Assembly: GCA_949130485.1 (NCBI GenBank)
Contig: OX422184.1
Coordinates: 21,468,824 to 21,532,823 of the forward strand
Reading direction: 5' to 3'
Source: Agelas oroides
Lineage: Eukaryota > Porifera > Demospongiae > Agelasida > Agelasidae
Length of the DNA stretch: 64,000 nt
Shown here one piece after another: positions 33,991 through 45,635 of the stretch. Position 1 is the stretch's first letter. Every line of letters begins with the position of its first letter. The position numbers and the translations under genes were made by a program. The notes under the pieces were generated by a model that saw only the letters and a program-made list of their open reading frames with translations, searched no databases and was not told the DNA's origin.

Positions 33991-36111
33991 CAATAAACGT
34001 ACATACAAGCCAACAAATGTACATACAAGCAAACAAGATTTTCAAGACAAAAGTTTCTAATTCTTAGAGGTGAAGCCCTGCTATTTGTAAACACATTCAA
34101 GTGTTGGGAGGTACTTAGTGGTGTACTGTGTCACATACAAATGTTGATGCATAGCAAACAAAATAGTGCTGATTAGCAACAACATTCCTGACCCTCACCT
34201 GAGAATACTCATACATTGGTCGTGAAACAAGGGTTCCGTTATATGCACAGAACAGGGATAGGCAACATAATAGGACAATTCTGTAACACTTGCTAAGATC
34301 ATGTGGATGCTCAAGCAGCTGAGTGGGATGGCAGACACAAACCCAGCTGTGGTTTGTGATTGAGATGATGAAAACTGTACTTCTTATTGATTGGAAGATC
34401 ACTCTTGACTTTGAACACATTAACATGGGATGCAAGGAGACTTGGGCGAGCAAAAACTTACAACTCTCGAAAATATGCCCAACCCCCTATTTGAGGAGCA
34501 TTGGAAGCAGGCATTGCACGGTGCATGGCATGTTTATAACTGGGCCTGGTATGCAGTGGGCATTAACCATTATTCCAAGGTTTTCATTACACACAAGAAC
34601 ATGGTATGCTGTGGTTTTGTGGCTTGTAGCATATTAAACATCTGACTTGTATGTAACCATGGAAGTCTGTCTCAAGTCAGGGTTACAATTAGGGGGGGTG
34701 GAGGTGCACTCCCCCCACCCCCCCCCCCCCCCCCCCCCACCCCCACCCCCATTCCTCTCCCCCCCCTTTCCAGAGTCTCACCTCCCCTTGGAAATTAGGT
34801 TAGCCTTTTTTTTCAAGGGGTAATTGGATGTAATGAATACAGAACTGAAACTCAACACAAGGAATATACAGCATAAGGTAGCCTGAGGCTAAACACAAGG
34901 AGAATGTACAGTTTTTAACCTAAACAGCTATTCTTCTACTCTTTCTGTTCCACGTATCTACAATGTCTTCAAGGTCACTATCTATAGACAGTGTGCCTGC
35001 ATGGGCGTGGTCCATATATTATACTTGAAAGTATACGATTTCCCGCATACTCACTGCCATTTTGTAGGGCAGTACAATAGCAGTAATGTACACGTGGACC
35101 CCTTGTTGGCTCCCTACCAGCAATACTCACAGCTGGATCGCTTAGTGGCTCATGTATGTTATGAGGCTAATAGCGATGTATGTCATACTGCAGCGATTTT
35201 AGATGCGGCTCATGGTAACGTTCAGCAGCCAGCTCACAACCTCATCGCCGTATAAACTTGCCATTCACAGAGTCATTTTTGCCCCACATTACGTCATCAG
35301 AATATGATGCCACAGCCCGTGACATCACTGCCACTTGTAACCATGCCCTTTTAGGCACACGGTCTATAGGTGTTAAGTGTCTTATCAGCACCAGAAATAT
35401 GGTCATCTCATCATGTCATTTGAAAACCACAAATGGTCTGAAAATGTACCAGAAGCGATCTCAAAGGGTCTGAAATTCAAACATTTCTGGGGGCATGCCC
35501 CCCCTAGAAAATTTTTATATTTCGAGTTATTCACCAAACCTTCCTTTCCTCCCCTTTTTTGCCCTATCCTTACAGGAAGGGTCTGGGAACCAAACTAATG
35601 GGCTACAGGGTAGCTAGTAGCATGTATATATAGCATTGTGATTTTACTGCCTAGTAAGTATTGTGTAGCACTGTAAGATTTCCTGGCTATACACACACAA
35701 CATTACTACCAGTGTCTATACATGGCTAGCTATACAGGCACAACATTACTACCAGTGTCTATATCCAAATACTGAACTATAGGTTGGAACTGCAACTGAG
35801 AAGCTTGGACTCATCCTATCTCTGGCTTTATAGGCAGTTAGCTCTCAGGCATATCAGTAGCTGTTGCTTGACTGGAGGCAGCAGCAAAGCCAAACAAGAC
35901 TACTTGAGCAAGACTCCTCTAGCAATAAATGAACCACAGCTGTACCTTGCAGCTGCTAACAGTTTGTGGAGCCATGGTAATTGTTTACAGTATCATTTGT
36001 CCATGTAAGCCTGTTTCATGCATGTAAAGAACAGAACCACGCCTGTATGGTATGAAAGGGAGACTTATGCATGGAACATGTGTGGACTTGTAGACTCATG
36101 AATACAACGGG

Positions 36112-36510
36112 TAGCCTCGTTCCCAGGCCGTTCCCGGCTCCAGTTTTGATCGCTTGCAGTATAAAAACGGAGGGGAAGGCCTGGGAGAAAGAGTCACGTG
36201 GGTGATGTCAGGTAGATGTGAGGGTAGACGTGAGGGTGGCGGTGTCCGACGAAGAATCTCGAGGTCCTTCGTGTAATATCTTGTCCAAGAACTTGAGACT
36301 GTAACATTCGAAAGACAGCGTCAATACAGCTCGTTGTTTGGTAGACTCGAGGCTGATCAACACAAAGTTTGTGAGTTACAACGATCGGGCACCGCCCCCC
36401 TCACGTCTACCTGACGTCACGCACGTGACTCTTTCTCCCAGGCCTTCCCCTCCATTTTTATACTGCAAGCGATCAAAACTGGAGCCGGGAACGGCCTGGG
36501 AACTAGGCTA
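36112..36510. mobile_element. Mutator-like element M2, 9-bp target duplication
   Basis: TAGCCTCGTTCCCAGGCC start and GGCCTGGGAACTAGGCTA end, flanked on both sides by TACAACGGG (36103-36111, 36511-36519). Copy 1 at about 14780 has the single, uninterrupted site. Subterminal arms carry TTTTGATCGCTTGCAGTATA, CACGTG and GACGTCA-type motifs. The 399-bp element has a non-coding centre unrelated to M1 or M3. Confidence 0.92.
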
Positions 36511-36933
36511 TACAACGGGTAGATCTGTGCATGTATCGTATGTGCATTATGCACAATACGCGCATGGATCTACCATTCCATGAACATGTGCATTAATGAT
36601 GCCCACTTCATACCAGGCCCAGTTATAAACATGCCATGAACCAATGCCGCTTTAGTTATGTTTCAGTGGTGGGGTTAAATAATGGGGATGGTAGTTCTGG
36701 AGAAGACTAGAGAGATATGAGTTTGGCAGATGGTTGAGGTTGTAAGGAAGGGGATTGGCACTAGAGAGTAAGAGGAAGGATACGGTTACTAATTCCACAC
36801 TACTAGTAGTATGTGGCATACATGGAGGAACAATTTTATTAGGATGTTGAGAGTGGTGGGTATGGCAATTATGCTGTCATTCTGCAAGACTATGAAATGG
36901 ATTTTCTCAGAGGATTGACGTGAGATGGGTTGG

Positions 36934-37565
36934 TAGCCTCGTTCCCAGGCTCTCCCCGTGCGCGAACGAAAAAATCGAAAGGAAAGGGGAGAGCCTGGTA
37001 AAATTTGTCACGTGAGAAACGTCATAGGTAGAGAGAACTTAATTACATGTGGGCGAACGAATGAACTCGCCCACGCTGTATGGACAGAATATATTCGTTC
37101 AGTTGCGATAGCTTTATGGCCAACAGAATGGGACTAGACACCACTATGCTACACTACCTGGCAGTACAGAAAGCTATGGTGAGCGTACACAGACCTGTAC
37201 ATTTGAAAATCACGCTAACCTATACTCGCTTACCTGGCAACTGATAGCTGTACACCCCGGAGAATCACTTCAAGGCACTATTAAACGCCAAGGCGGCCCT
37301 TACCTAGGCTTTAATCAAGGTTTTCTCTGCGCTTATTCGAAAAAACTGTCAGAACGGGCTCCTACTAAAAAAACAGCTACATGTACTGTCGATTATCGAT
37401 CAACTACGTGCGTGGGCACATCGACGATCCACCTACGCTCAATTAAGTCCACTCTACCCCTCTCTCTACCCCTACGTCACACACGTGATAAATTATTCCA
37501 GGCCCTCTACCGCTTTTCCGTACTGCAAGCAACGGAAAGCTGGGCAGGGCCTGGGAACGAGGCTA
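36934..37565. mobile_element. Mutator-like element M3 with spliced-looking cargo
   Basis: Flanked by ATGGGTTGG on both sides (36925-36933, 37566-37574), with TAGCCTCGTTCCCAGGCTC start and GGGCCTGGGAACGAGGCTA end. Copy 1 at about 15170-15180 has the empty site. The 632-bp centre holds a two-exon mini-gene (see 37116-37565). A close relative with internal deletions is at 60837-61370. Confidence 0.92.
37116..37565 (+). CDS. Two-exon mini-gene carried inside element M3
   Basis: Exon 1 (37116-37178) is 21 codons starting MANRMGLDTTMLHYLAVQKA and ends at a GTGAGC donor. A 129-bp intron ends TTACCTAG. Exon 2 from 37308 stays open in phase 0 with ALIKVFSALIRKNCQNGLLL, then KKQLHVLSIIDQLRAWAHRR, and reads on through the right terminal repeat. 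The peptide is helical and leucine-rich, with basic residues, and resembles no family I know. It looks like a fragment of a host gene captured with its intron, as in plant Pack-MULEs. Expression is unproven. Confidence 0.35.
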
Positions 37566-40318
37566 ATGGGTTGGTACTTTGACAAGACATTTGTCAGGGT
37601 AGTTCCAATTCTGTCATCATCTTCATGAGGTAGCAGTGAACATTAGGGAAGATTTGTTCAGAAAAATTGAAGAACCGTACATTCCACAGTAGTGTATAGC
37701 ACTGTGATTTGCTCAATCACTAGCTATAAATCTACTTTCAAATGGTGTATAGCACAATAGGCAGGTATGAAACACTCTCTCTACACACCAATATTGAAAT
37801 GTTAAGTGGGAAGCCAGGACAGCAACCGCTATGGGCAGGGTTTAGGAAGTGATCCAAATGGTGCTCTTACATAAGTTCACCGCATTCAAATGGTGCTCTA
37901 ATTAACCAAATGGTGCAAAACCATCCACTAAAGGTCTAGTGAGAACCCTGCCTACTGCCGTCTGCACTCAATCTTCAGCATCGCTGCATGTTGACCGAAA
38001 ATGGCCACGTGATCAACTGCTCCAACAGCTATACGCAGCTCGTCGCACAATGTTGTCATCATCCCGATTGTATAGCCAGCTTCCGTGAAATAGCATCACT
38101 CCATTGTTGCCTGAGCTCCAGTATATTGCTGCAGCTGCTCCTTGGGCAGTTTGCTACTGCTATCCACACTTACTGGCTGATGGGTACTAATATTCATAGG
38201 GTTCTTATGCTCGAGGGGGTACTAGTATTCAGGAAATTGATAGCAAACACTTTGATAGGTACTTATATTCATAGGGTACTTGTAATTGATGGGTACTTAT
38301 ACTCCAGAGTTGATAGTATGTAAAAGCAATATCTTGACATGCCGTTCATTTGCCATATGCTGTAAACTGTCAACATTGCTAAAGGCATCTATTGCTTGTT
38401 ACCTACCTTTGTTCTTTAGTGAAAGAGTTCGACTTGGAAAGCCAGTGCTGACGAATGGCTCAAGTTTTACAGCAGTCACTGTAACACTACTACCAAAAAT
38501 TAAGCATCATATTAACCACAAAGTAGCGGATATCTTCTGTACGCGTTGTTATTTCAAAATTGCCAAGAGAGATACCACCTAATACAGTTGGGAAGGTTGT
38601 GATTGAGTCACCATCTTTCATTATCTTCTCCTTATCACCACACAATATCTGGTGAGGCACAAATTGTTGCTCACTCCTTCATATACACAAAGCCAGGACC
38701 AGGCCTTTCATCGACACAGACTGTTAACTATAGCTTCTGCCCTCACTTCTGATTTGTTCGATAACTAGCATGGTGCAGTGCTTTAGATTAGTTGGCTAGC
38801 TAGTATAAGGTAAGCGTTAGTAAAGTGTCTACACATGCAGCAATATCCAACTACCTGAGCTACTGAAAATTTCAACTGAGAAGCTCGGACTCACCCCATT
38901 TCTGGCTGTAAATTTGAAATTACATATTGTGTTCACTTTACTGTGTGCGTGTCCATAGAAAGGGTATCAAGACAGGAGAGCAAAGTTCATGTTTGAAAAA
39001 CAATGGAATTGTGCTACACAAAATGCACAAGGAAGTGGGGAATGCCCCTTTCACTAGGTAAATTTGGACACCCTGTTTCTGGCAGATTGTGTTGCTCTAG
39101 CAATGCCAGTGTATTCCAGCGGTTTTGTTTCACACAAACTTGCCTAGTCACAGAGAAGACTGGCGCTACTCTTGAGGAATAACTAGCACACATTCACAGT
39201 AACACTAATTTTCAAAAGAAGGGGAGCACAGTCATACGTAAGTGCTAGCTACTCCCATCTCCCTTTCCACATGACTTAGTGGCTTGATGCTCAAACAGGA
39301 GCCATGCCATTTTGTGGACCAACTTCTGGAGACAACTTCTACCCCATGAAACCAAGGATATACTTGCTAGCCTCCATTTTAGTTTATATCATCAGTTTAC
39401 TTCACACCAACCAGCCTAGTTGCAGACAAGAGACACAAGATAGGGCTGTGTACTAAGTCAGGGGTGGGTTGGAACTGGCTAAGAGCTTTATATGTGTGGA
39501 GCTGGAAAACGGGACAGTTAGAGTCTTGGAGTCCAGCAGTCTTTCCTCTAACAACTAAATGGTAGGTAGCTAGGTGGAGATCCCTCGTAGAGGGAACTAT
39601 GGGCCTAGGGTGGATTGAAAGTTGCCCAAGTCGATAGCTCACTAACCCCACCTCAGCCTTTGGCTTAATTATCTCCTAACCAAAGGCTGCCTGCGGTTCA
39701 GTTTGGGAAAGGGAATGGGAATGAGGTTGTTTAGGGTGAGTCTTAGTGCCTACGTACATGTATGTGCAAGAACACATAAGAATGGACAGTAAGAAATAGA
39801 TAAACAGAGGTAAGATACCCGACATTTCTAGAACACTTCCTGCCACTGTCACACACATTTTAGTCAGGTAGATGGATCACAGTTTGTGTACTGACTACTA
39901 GCCAAAAGCAAACATTACCAGACTCCCATACAACCACTGAGTGTTCACAAAACATGCTATGTACCAATGCCTGCTTGAGTAGGCTTCCAAGGTGCTGGTT
40001 GGGGCAAGCGTGAGCGAGCCCCACACTAATGAGTGGAACAGCAGATTTTCTCTTTCTCTCTATCTGTCTATATATATACATAAATTATCAGAGAGTCGGT
40101 AGACTATGTAGGAATGGCGCTGATGCGCAATATATGCAAATACTTAAGCAAAAGCCATATAACTTCACCATAAATATGCTAAAAGCTGATTTAAGCGCCC
40201 AAGTGTTAACCTTTGCTTTTATGCTATCATCCCTACCTTGCTTGCTTGCTTTTGGCATGCCATGTACCCTTTTACATTTTGAATGGGTTTTTTTAAATTC
40301 TTGTATAATGTATATTTC

Positions 40319-41346
40319 CAGTAGAAAGTGACTTATCCGAACTTGAGTTATCCGAATCTGAACCACAAAATTAATGATATTTGGGGCGAGCGTGAGCGAG
40401 CCCCACACTAGTGAGTTGAATTGCCGATTTTTTATATATGTGTATATATATATATATCTGTTGTACGTCGTTCTGTAAATGTAGTTTCATACTCTGTTAA
40501 AACAATCCGCGTGCTGCATGCATGTACGTACGGACAGAATATTGAAAAGAACGCGTGCACACATACACGGTCAAGTTATAAATGCTATATGAACCGCAAC
40601 GTGGAGACCTACTTCAGAGTTTTACTTCACAGTTTTACTTACTTTGGAGTTTTACTTACTTCGGAGTTTTACTTCAGAGTTTGTCGTTACTTGTTTCAAA
40701 CATGAATACCCAGAGCAGTTCTAGAAGAGCTCTCAACTCACCGCAGGAGCAAGATCGGCGGGACTAACAGTTGTGTAGAAAGGCTCATGCAGCTTACCGA
40801 ACGCAGTAGGCAGCAGAGATTTTGCTCCATAGCTGATGCGTGGCGACTTCCCTCTACTATTTCTCAAAGATGCCTCAAGTCTTGAACGACTATGCATGCC
40901 AGACTGTGTTCTGACTTAGCCTATAATTGCAACAATTGGAGTAGCTGTGTGTTGGTAGGACAAATCGCCAAATGGGTCTGTTGTGTGGTAGTACCCCACG
41001 AAAAGCTTTCTCTGCAACCATGACAATTTTTCTAAGCTATTGAGCACTTTTGTAGACAGTAGAGTTACAAACCTCGTTTTAGCTACATGCCATGCTTGAA
41101 TTGCCTGTGTGCTGTCTGACCCTTTACTGGTAAAGCCTTAGCTACATAACAGTCAATGCTGTAGTGCATTGCTTGCTCACGCTCGCCCCACAATGTTCTA
41201 CACTCCCCTAGTCATAGATATTTTGCTGTGCATTAAAAGGGAAGTAATCTGCTTGTACACAAATAGTATTGCCTTACTTATCAGAAAATTTCAGTTATCT
41301 GAACACCCCTTAGTCCCGGCATGTTCAGATAAGTGACTTTCTACTG
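40319..41346. mobile_element. Pogo/Tigger-like element, copy 2
   Basis: Counterpart of 17970-19003 with the same CAGTAGAAAGTGACTTATCC start and TAAGTGACTTTCTACTG end. Small indels separate the two copies, for example the missing TTACTTATC block near 40360. Confidence 0.6.
40382..41190. mobile_element. Nested TGGGGCGAGCGTGAG element, copy 2
   Basis: Counterpart of 18042-18847, inserted at the same position in the pogo-like element; the nesting therefore predates the segmental duplication. The internal TTTTACTT(AC) direct repeats differ in number from copy 1. Confidence 0.6.
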
Positions 41347-42003
41347 TACTATATAAATGCTTCTCATATGTTGTGCCATATGTCATCACACACTCAAATT
41401 TAATGCATGAGCATCAGCATACAGTCGAAAGCAAACAACACGTGGACATATAAAAGCTTGCATTCAATTCTACTTCAGACTTCTTGAGAGTTTACCTGTA
41501 CTCGTATTGAACATGGATACCATGAGCATATCCACAAGAGCCCCAGAGCCATTGTAATACGAAGAAGACAAGAAATGGCACAGGAATGAACGGGACAGGT
41601 CGGGGCAGAGACAACGAAACAAAATTTACAAGTTTCATGTACATATGGCCAGCTACATTGGACATGGCATTCTTCCAAAATGCTGCAGCAGTCGTAGTGA
41701 TTGTTGATCTCATATAACATCACGAGGAACTGGGTAGGGTGAGGTACTTATGCATGAGACTAATCGAACATTTCAGCAAACTCCTCCTCCCCACTTTTAC
41801 CTCAAAGTAGTGTGCAAAAAGGGGGGCGTATTTTCGGGAGCTTATGGTATATTTGTAAACACATTCACAAGTCTACTTATTAAGGATGGAAGTGCAGTTG
41901 GGTTCAGTTTTGGAGTCAGAGCTCAGACAGATATAGTGTTAAAGGTATGCATTTGCTAAAAGTAGTCACAAGTGAAAAAAATTTAGGGTTTAAAGGCTTT
42001 TAA

Positions 42004-42617
42004 CCCTTTACACCCGATGCGCATGCGCACAATAAACACGTGATTACGAGAGAAGCAAGATAAAAAATGGCGATTTTGTACTATGTTGATTCATTGCGTT
42101 ATATCTTGTGAACTAGCAGAGTTTAACAATCGGTAGTTAGGCTTAGTTAGGTTGAAAACAAACCTGCTTTACTCGGGAAGTAGTCATACGAGTTGGCAGT
42201 GAAGTCCGAATAAGATACAGCGGTGGAAGCGCGGGTATTCGCTACGTATTGGAAAATGACTGGAAATCCGTGGCAAAACTTCCAGCGAAGGTACGTTTTC
42301 ACTGTTGTTTAGATGATTAGCGAGAACAAATTCGGTAGGACCAGTAGCGTGTGGGAAACCAGCTGTTCCGTGGCAGTACTAAGTACAACACGATCGAACG
42401 GTAAACTTCGAACGCGATTTCCGGGGAAAGTCCCTATAGGACGGCCCAGCTAATTATGCTTTATTTGACTTCCTGCGGCACATACTAACTATATACTACG
42501 TAGCCCCGGGGTATAGAGCGCTAACCGCTCGATAGTGGCCATGACGACTATAGTCGTCATTCGGAATTAACGTACCTATATTCATGACGACTATAGTCGT
42601 CATTCGGGTATAAAGGG
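42004..42617. mobile_element. Non-autonomous piggyBac derivative, 614 bp
   Basis: Begins CCCTTTACACCCGATG and ends CGGGTATAAAGGG, with TTAA on both sides (42000-42003, 42618-42621). The right end contains two copies of the palindrome ATGACGACTATAGTCGTCAT at 42541-42560 and 42584-42603, exactly as spaced at the left end of the full element at 46591. It is therefore in the opposite orientation. Copy 1 lacks the insertion at the matching place (about 20040). There is no transposase; it would depend on the protein encoded at 46909-49065 or a relative. Confidence 0.92.
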
Positions 42618-42930
42618 TTAATCAATTAATTAACTTAAACAAGAGCATTTTGTGTGTACATAATGTACAGTAGAACCTCCCTAAGGTGGACACCATAGCT
42701 ACTACTGCTGAATTGCTCACTGTATGGAGGTGCCTATTTCAAAAATGGTACTTTCACTACCACACACTTTTGCGTTTAGCTGTTTCCACGAGGCTTTTGT
42801 CCAGCTATATGTGCCTTGCTGATCATAAAAGAACTCTCAAAGAGGAAGGCTGGGCACTTAAATAAGCTTTTATTGTATTTGTGGTGAAGTTATATGGCTT
42901 TCGGTTTATATTATGCATCCGTGCCATCCT

Positions 42931-42995
42931 AGTCTTGTTCCCAGACCCTTGGTATGGTATACACACGTCTTACTAAGGGTCTGGGAGCGAGACGA
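42931..42995. repeat. AGTCT(C/T)GTTCCCAGACC hairpin
   Basis: AGTCTTGTTCCCAGACCCTT at the left is inverted at the right (AAGGGTCTGGGAGCGAGACG). It is the same hairpin class as at 21668, 24335, 30323 and 45172, here outside family Q, so the hairpin moves independently. Confidence 0.6.
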
Positions 42996-43259
42996 GTGTA
43001 TTGACTCTGATACATATGTATGCACATTAGTATAGGAATGGTGTTATTCAACTGAAAGTACTGCAGTCTTAGAATTGCTTGTACATGTACTTCAAGAAAG
43101 AAAGGAGCTAAGAAAACACAAGAAAGTGCAAAAAGAAGCTAGTTGAACATATTTAACATCATATGGCTAACTAAAAATTTGATATCCACAAAAAGTGATC
43201 GCTTTCCTTAAATCTGCCAAGATGTGTAACAACCTAGCAACAACACTGCTGATCCTCAC

Positions 43260-43358
43260 CTTTCTCTGCTTGTCAACACTGGCACCACTCTGAAGAAGTC
43301 GTTCAACAATGGCCTGGTGGCCATTCTGACAAGCAATGTAGAGTGAAGTGGCTCCGCT
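43260..43358 (-). CDS. Ankyrin-repeat exon
   Basis: On the minus strand a pyrimidine-rich tract and TGATAG acceptor lead into 33 codons and a GTGAGG donor. The peptide starts SGATSLYIACQNGHQAIVER and continues LLQSGASVDKQRK, a full ankyrin repeat. Phase 0 at both ends. It lies 14.2 kb upstream of the exon at 28968 with only duplicated and mobile DNA between. It could be the same gene with a very large intron, or a separate ankyrin gene. It sits in the stretch that distinguishes duplication copy 2 from copy 1. Confidence 0.9.
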
Positions 43359-43590
43359 CTATCACAAAGAGAATAAAGAAATTCATTATTTATTTCACCT
43401 ATAAACAAGAATCAAATGTGTGCGCAATACATACACTGTCACAAATAACATAAAAATATCGTATTCCAGATGCACAGAAGCAAACACTCATGCAGCCTGA
43501 TTAGGAAACTCCAGACTGTGAAGCTTATGAAGCTATGGCAGTTCAAAGTATGAGTAATGAAGCCATGCTAAGTACTTAACACATTACAAA

Positions 43591-43755
43591 TTGGATTACA
43601 AACACTGGAAACCACAAGATGTGTCACTTAAGTTGCGTGATAACGAGATTCATAATTCACTTGCAGCAGCTTTTGTGCAGAACTGTCATACTTCAGGCGA
43701 CATTCCAAATATCTCAGGAACAGTATCCCTGATTGGAACCGGACAAGCAGCAAAT
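43591..43755 (+). pseudogene. HIRAN-like gene remnant, copy 2
   Basis: Same remnant as 20492-20660 (KLRDNEIHNSLAAAFVQNCH, then GDIPNISGTVSL). A short insert (AAATGATTCTGCACGC) after GQAA makes its downstream reading differ from copy 1. Both lack most of the domain. Confidence 0.5.
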
Positions 43756-44034
43756 GATTCTGCACGCATTGGCCTTTTCGGTGATGCATGATATAAGCCA
43801 GAGGTCAAAAATTGCGCTCGCAGTAATAAATTTAGCTCGAACATATATCGCTGCAAGTAGAACATAATCAAGTCAGATATTTGGAATGTAGAATTCTTAT
43901 ACAAAGTAAGTTCTAAAGCATGGTTTCTGCTTACTGCTTCTTAAACTAAAAACTAGATATTCAAACAGAGCAGTCTTAGAGCTTCAAAAAATGTCAATAT
44001 TGCTAGGTAGGGTGAGCAAAAACTGCACAGATTT

Positions 44035-44171
44035 ATTAGATATTCATGCATCTACGAAGCGCGTATGAGCCCCGCCCTTAACGGAAGTTCAGCGATACGG
44101 CGCTTCGAACGCAGCAATGTGATCGAAATACGCGACGGAATAACCTTCGATTTCTACATGGGACTGCCACA
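44035..44171 (+). pseudogene. Coding-like fragment, second copy
   Basis: Plus-strand version of 20312-20446, reading IRYSCIYEARMSPALNGSSA and then FERSNVIEIRDGITFDFYMG. It is richer in CpG than the copy at 20312, where several CG sites have become TG or CA. Origin unknown. Confidence 0.35.
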
Positions 44172-44934
44172 TATGATAAATATGATGTGATTTGTGAGAA
44201 ACCCTCTGGAAACCCAGTTCACAACATTTGATTATGTGCTCTAGTTGGGAAGTGGTAAAATTATGAACAATGAAAATGGAGACGGAAATAGAAACAAAAA
44301 TGCGTAAGGGTTAGGGTTTGGGCAGGTGAACTGGATCTTCAGTATCGTATTGATCCCAGGGAGCCCTCCAGATGCTCCTTTAGACAGAGTTGACAAAGAC
44401 AGCATGTTTAAATACTGTTCATCCCTTCCTGCAGGCACTCCAATTAAGGCCCCATTATTCATTGTCCCTCCCCTGAGTTATTCGACAATCCCATCCCAAA
44501 CATCTTTAAGCCCCACCCCCAATTTGTGCAGCTATATTAAACACACACTGTTAGGTACAATCTTGACAAGCATTGACCTTTACCACTTCCCGTCCTAGTT
44601 ACCAGGTGGTCTACTATTATAGCAGAAACAATATCTATATATGTGAAAGATTAGGATCAGGGTTGGAGCTAAATAATACGGAAGTTGGTTCTGGAGAAGG
44701 TTAGAGGTGCATGTAGAAATATGGGTGAGGCCGATGGTAAAAGTTAAGGGCTAGGGTTAACTAATTCTACTCTACCAGTACTATGCAGCATTCATGGAGT
44801 TACGGACAGGACTTGGGCTGTTCTAGGGTAGTGACCATGGGCATTTTTCAATCTTTCTGTATCTTAAGTGACTATGAAATGGGGTTATAAAATTGTCGCA
44901 AGGGATTGAGGTGAGGAGGGTTGGTTCGTACCAA
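44172..44934. other. No gene seen
   Basis: A 90-codon plus-strand ORF (44326-44598) and its overlapping minus-strand ORF have no recognisable motif. GGAAATAGAAACAAAAATG at about 44284 is a small outlier of the GGAAAC minisatellite. Around 44640-44930 there is weak similarity to 14930-15190 of the duplication. Confidence 0.35.
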
Positions 44935-45635
44935 ACCAATCTCCTGATTTTTGATCACATGATGACTGACCAGCTGCAGTACAGAAAACTGTACTGACAA
45001 CTGACAATCATAGCTTTATAGTACTAAACCTGTGAGTAGCTAGTGAAGCTATAAGTTGGCAGCTGAATGCAGTGCCTTACCTATGTGGTGTTCATAAACC
45101 CTGCCCTCCACTATGGGAAGAGACTGTGCCAGCCGTGCAAGTGGTCAACTTGGGATTTCACTTGTGCACTAGTCTCGTTCCCAGAACAATGATCATGATA
45201 TTTGGTCTGGGAATGACACCACGTGTGTGCATGCGTTGTGAATGGCTTTGATTGACTAGGGTGAATTTGAAGCTATGAAGACGCTGAGTGGTCATAGAGT
45301 TCCGCGCTATCAGTTTCGTGCTAAAATGACGGTGAGTACTTAAACCGTTTGCAAGCCTATCATTGTTGAACATAGTGGTCTTAACAAGAAAGGAACTAAG
45401 AAAGAACGAGAAAAATAGGACTTTTGCTACTGCACACTTTTGTGTTCAGCTGTCTTCCGCGTGGCCTTTGTCCCTTATGAGTCTTGCTGATCACAAAAGG
45501 CAAAGAGGAAGTCTGGGTGGCTAAACAAGCTTGTAGCGCATTTGTGGTGAAGTTATGCGGCTTTTGCTTAAGCATTGCATATATTGCGCATAGGTGCCAT
45601 CCCTACATAGAGAGTCTACGGACTGTCTGATAAGA
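44935..45635 (-). repeat. Repeat family Q, second minus copy
   Basis: Reverse complement of 23871-24665, ending CATAGAGAGTCTACGGACTG. It contains the AGTCTCGTTCCCAGA hairpin at 45172-45222 and the exon-like segment at 45242-45331. Confidence 0.7.
45242..45331 (+). pseudogene. 33-codon exon-like segment in family Q, broken
   Basis: ATG GCT opens the frame, but codon 6 is TAG. The rest keeps GEFEAMKTLSG and QFRAKMT before a GTGAGT donor. A 9-base in-frame deletion shortens it to 30 codons. Confidence 0.4.

Larger units (their letters stand above)
33840..44025. repeat. Segmental duplication copy 2
   Basis: Direct counterpart of 12650-20980. Relative to copy 1 it carries additional insertions: Mutator-like elements at 36112 and 36934, a piggyBac derivative at 42004, and about 1 kb (42900-43560) that includes an ankyrin exon. 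It also has a long C-run at 34720-34760. Removing these restores collinearity with copy 1. Confidence 0.85.

Noticed and set aside
34700..34775. Very long C/CCCCA run as a telomere-like or regulatory sequence
   Set aside because: Its length differs among duplicates (13470, 34710, 52990), which fits ordinary slippage. No telomeric hexamers are present.
44326..44598. 90-codon plus-strand ORF and overlapping minus-strand ORF
   Set aside because: No recognisable motif, no splice context, and the two frames exclude each other.
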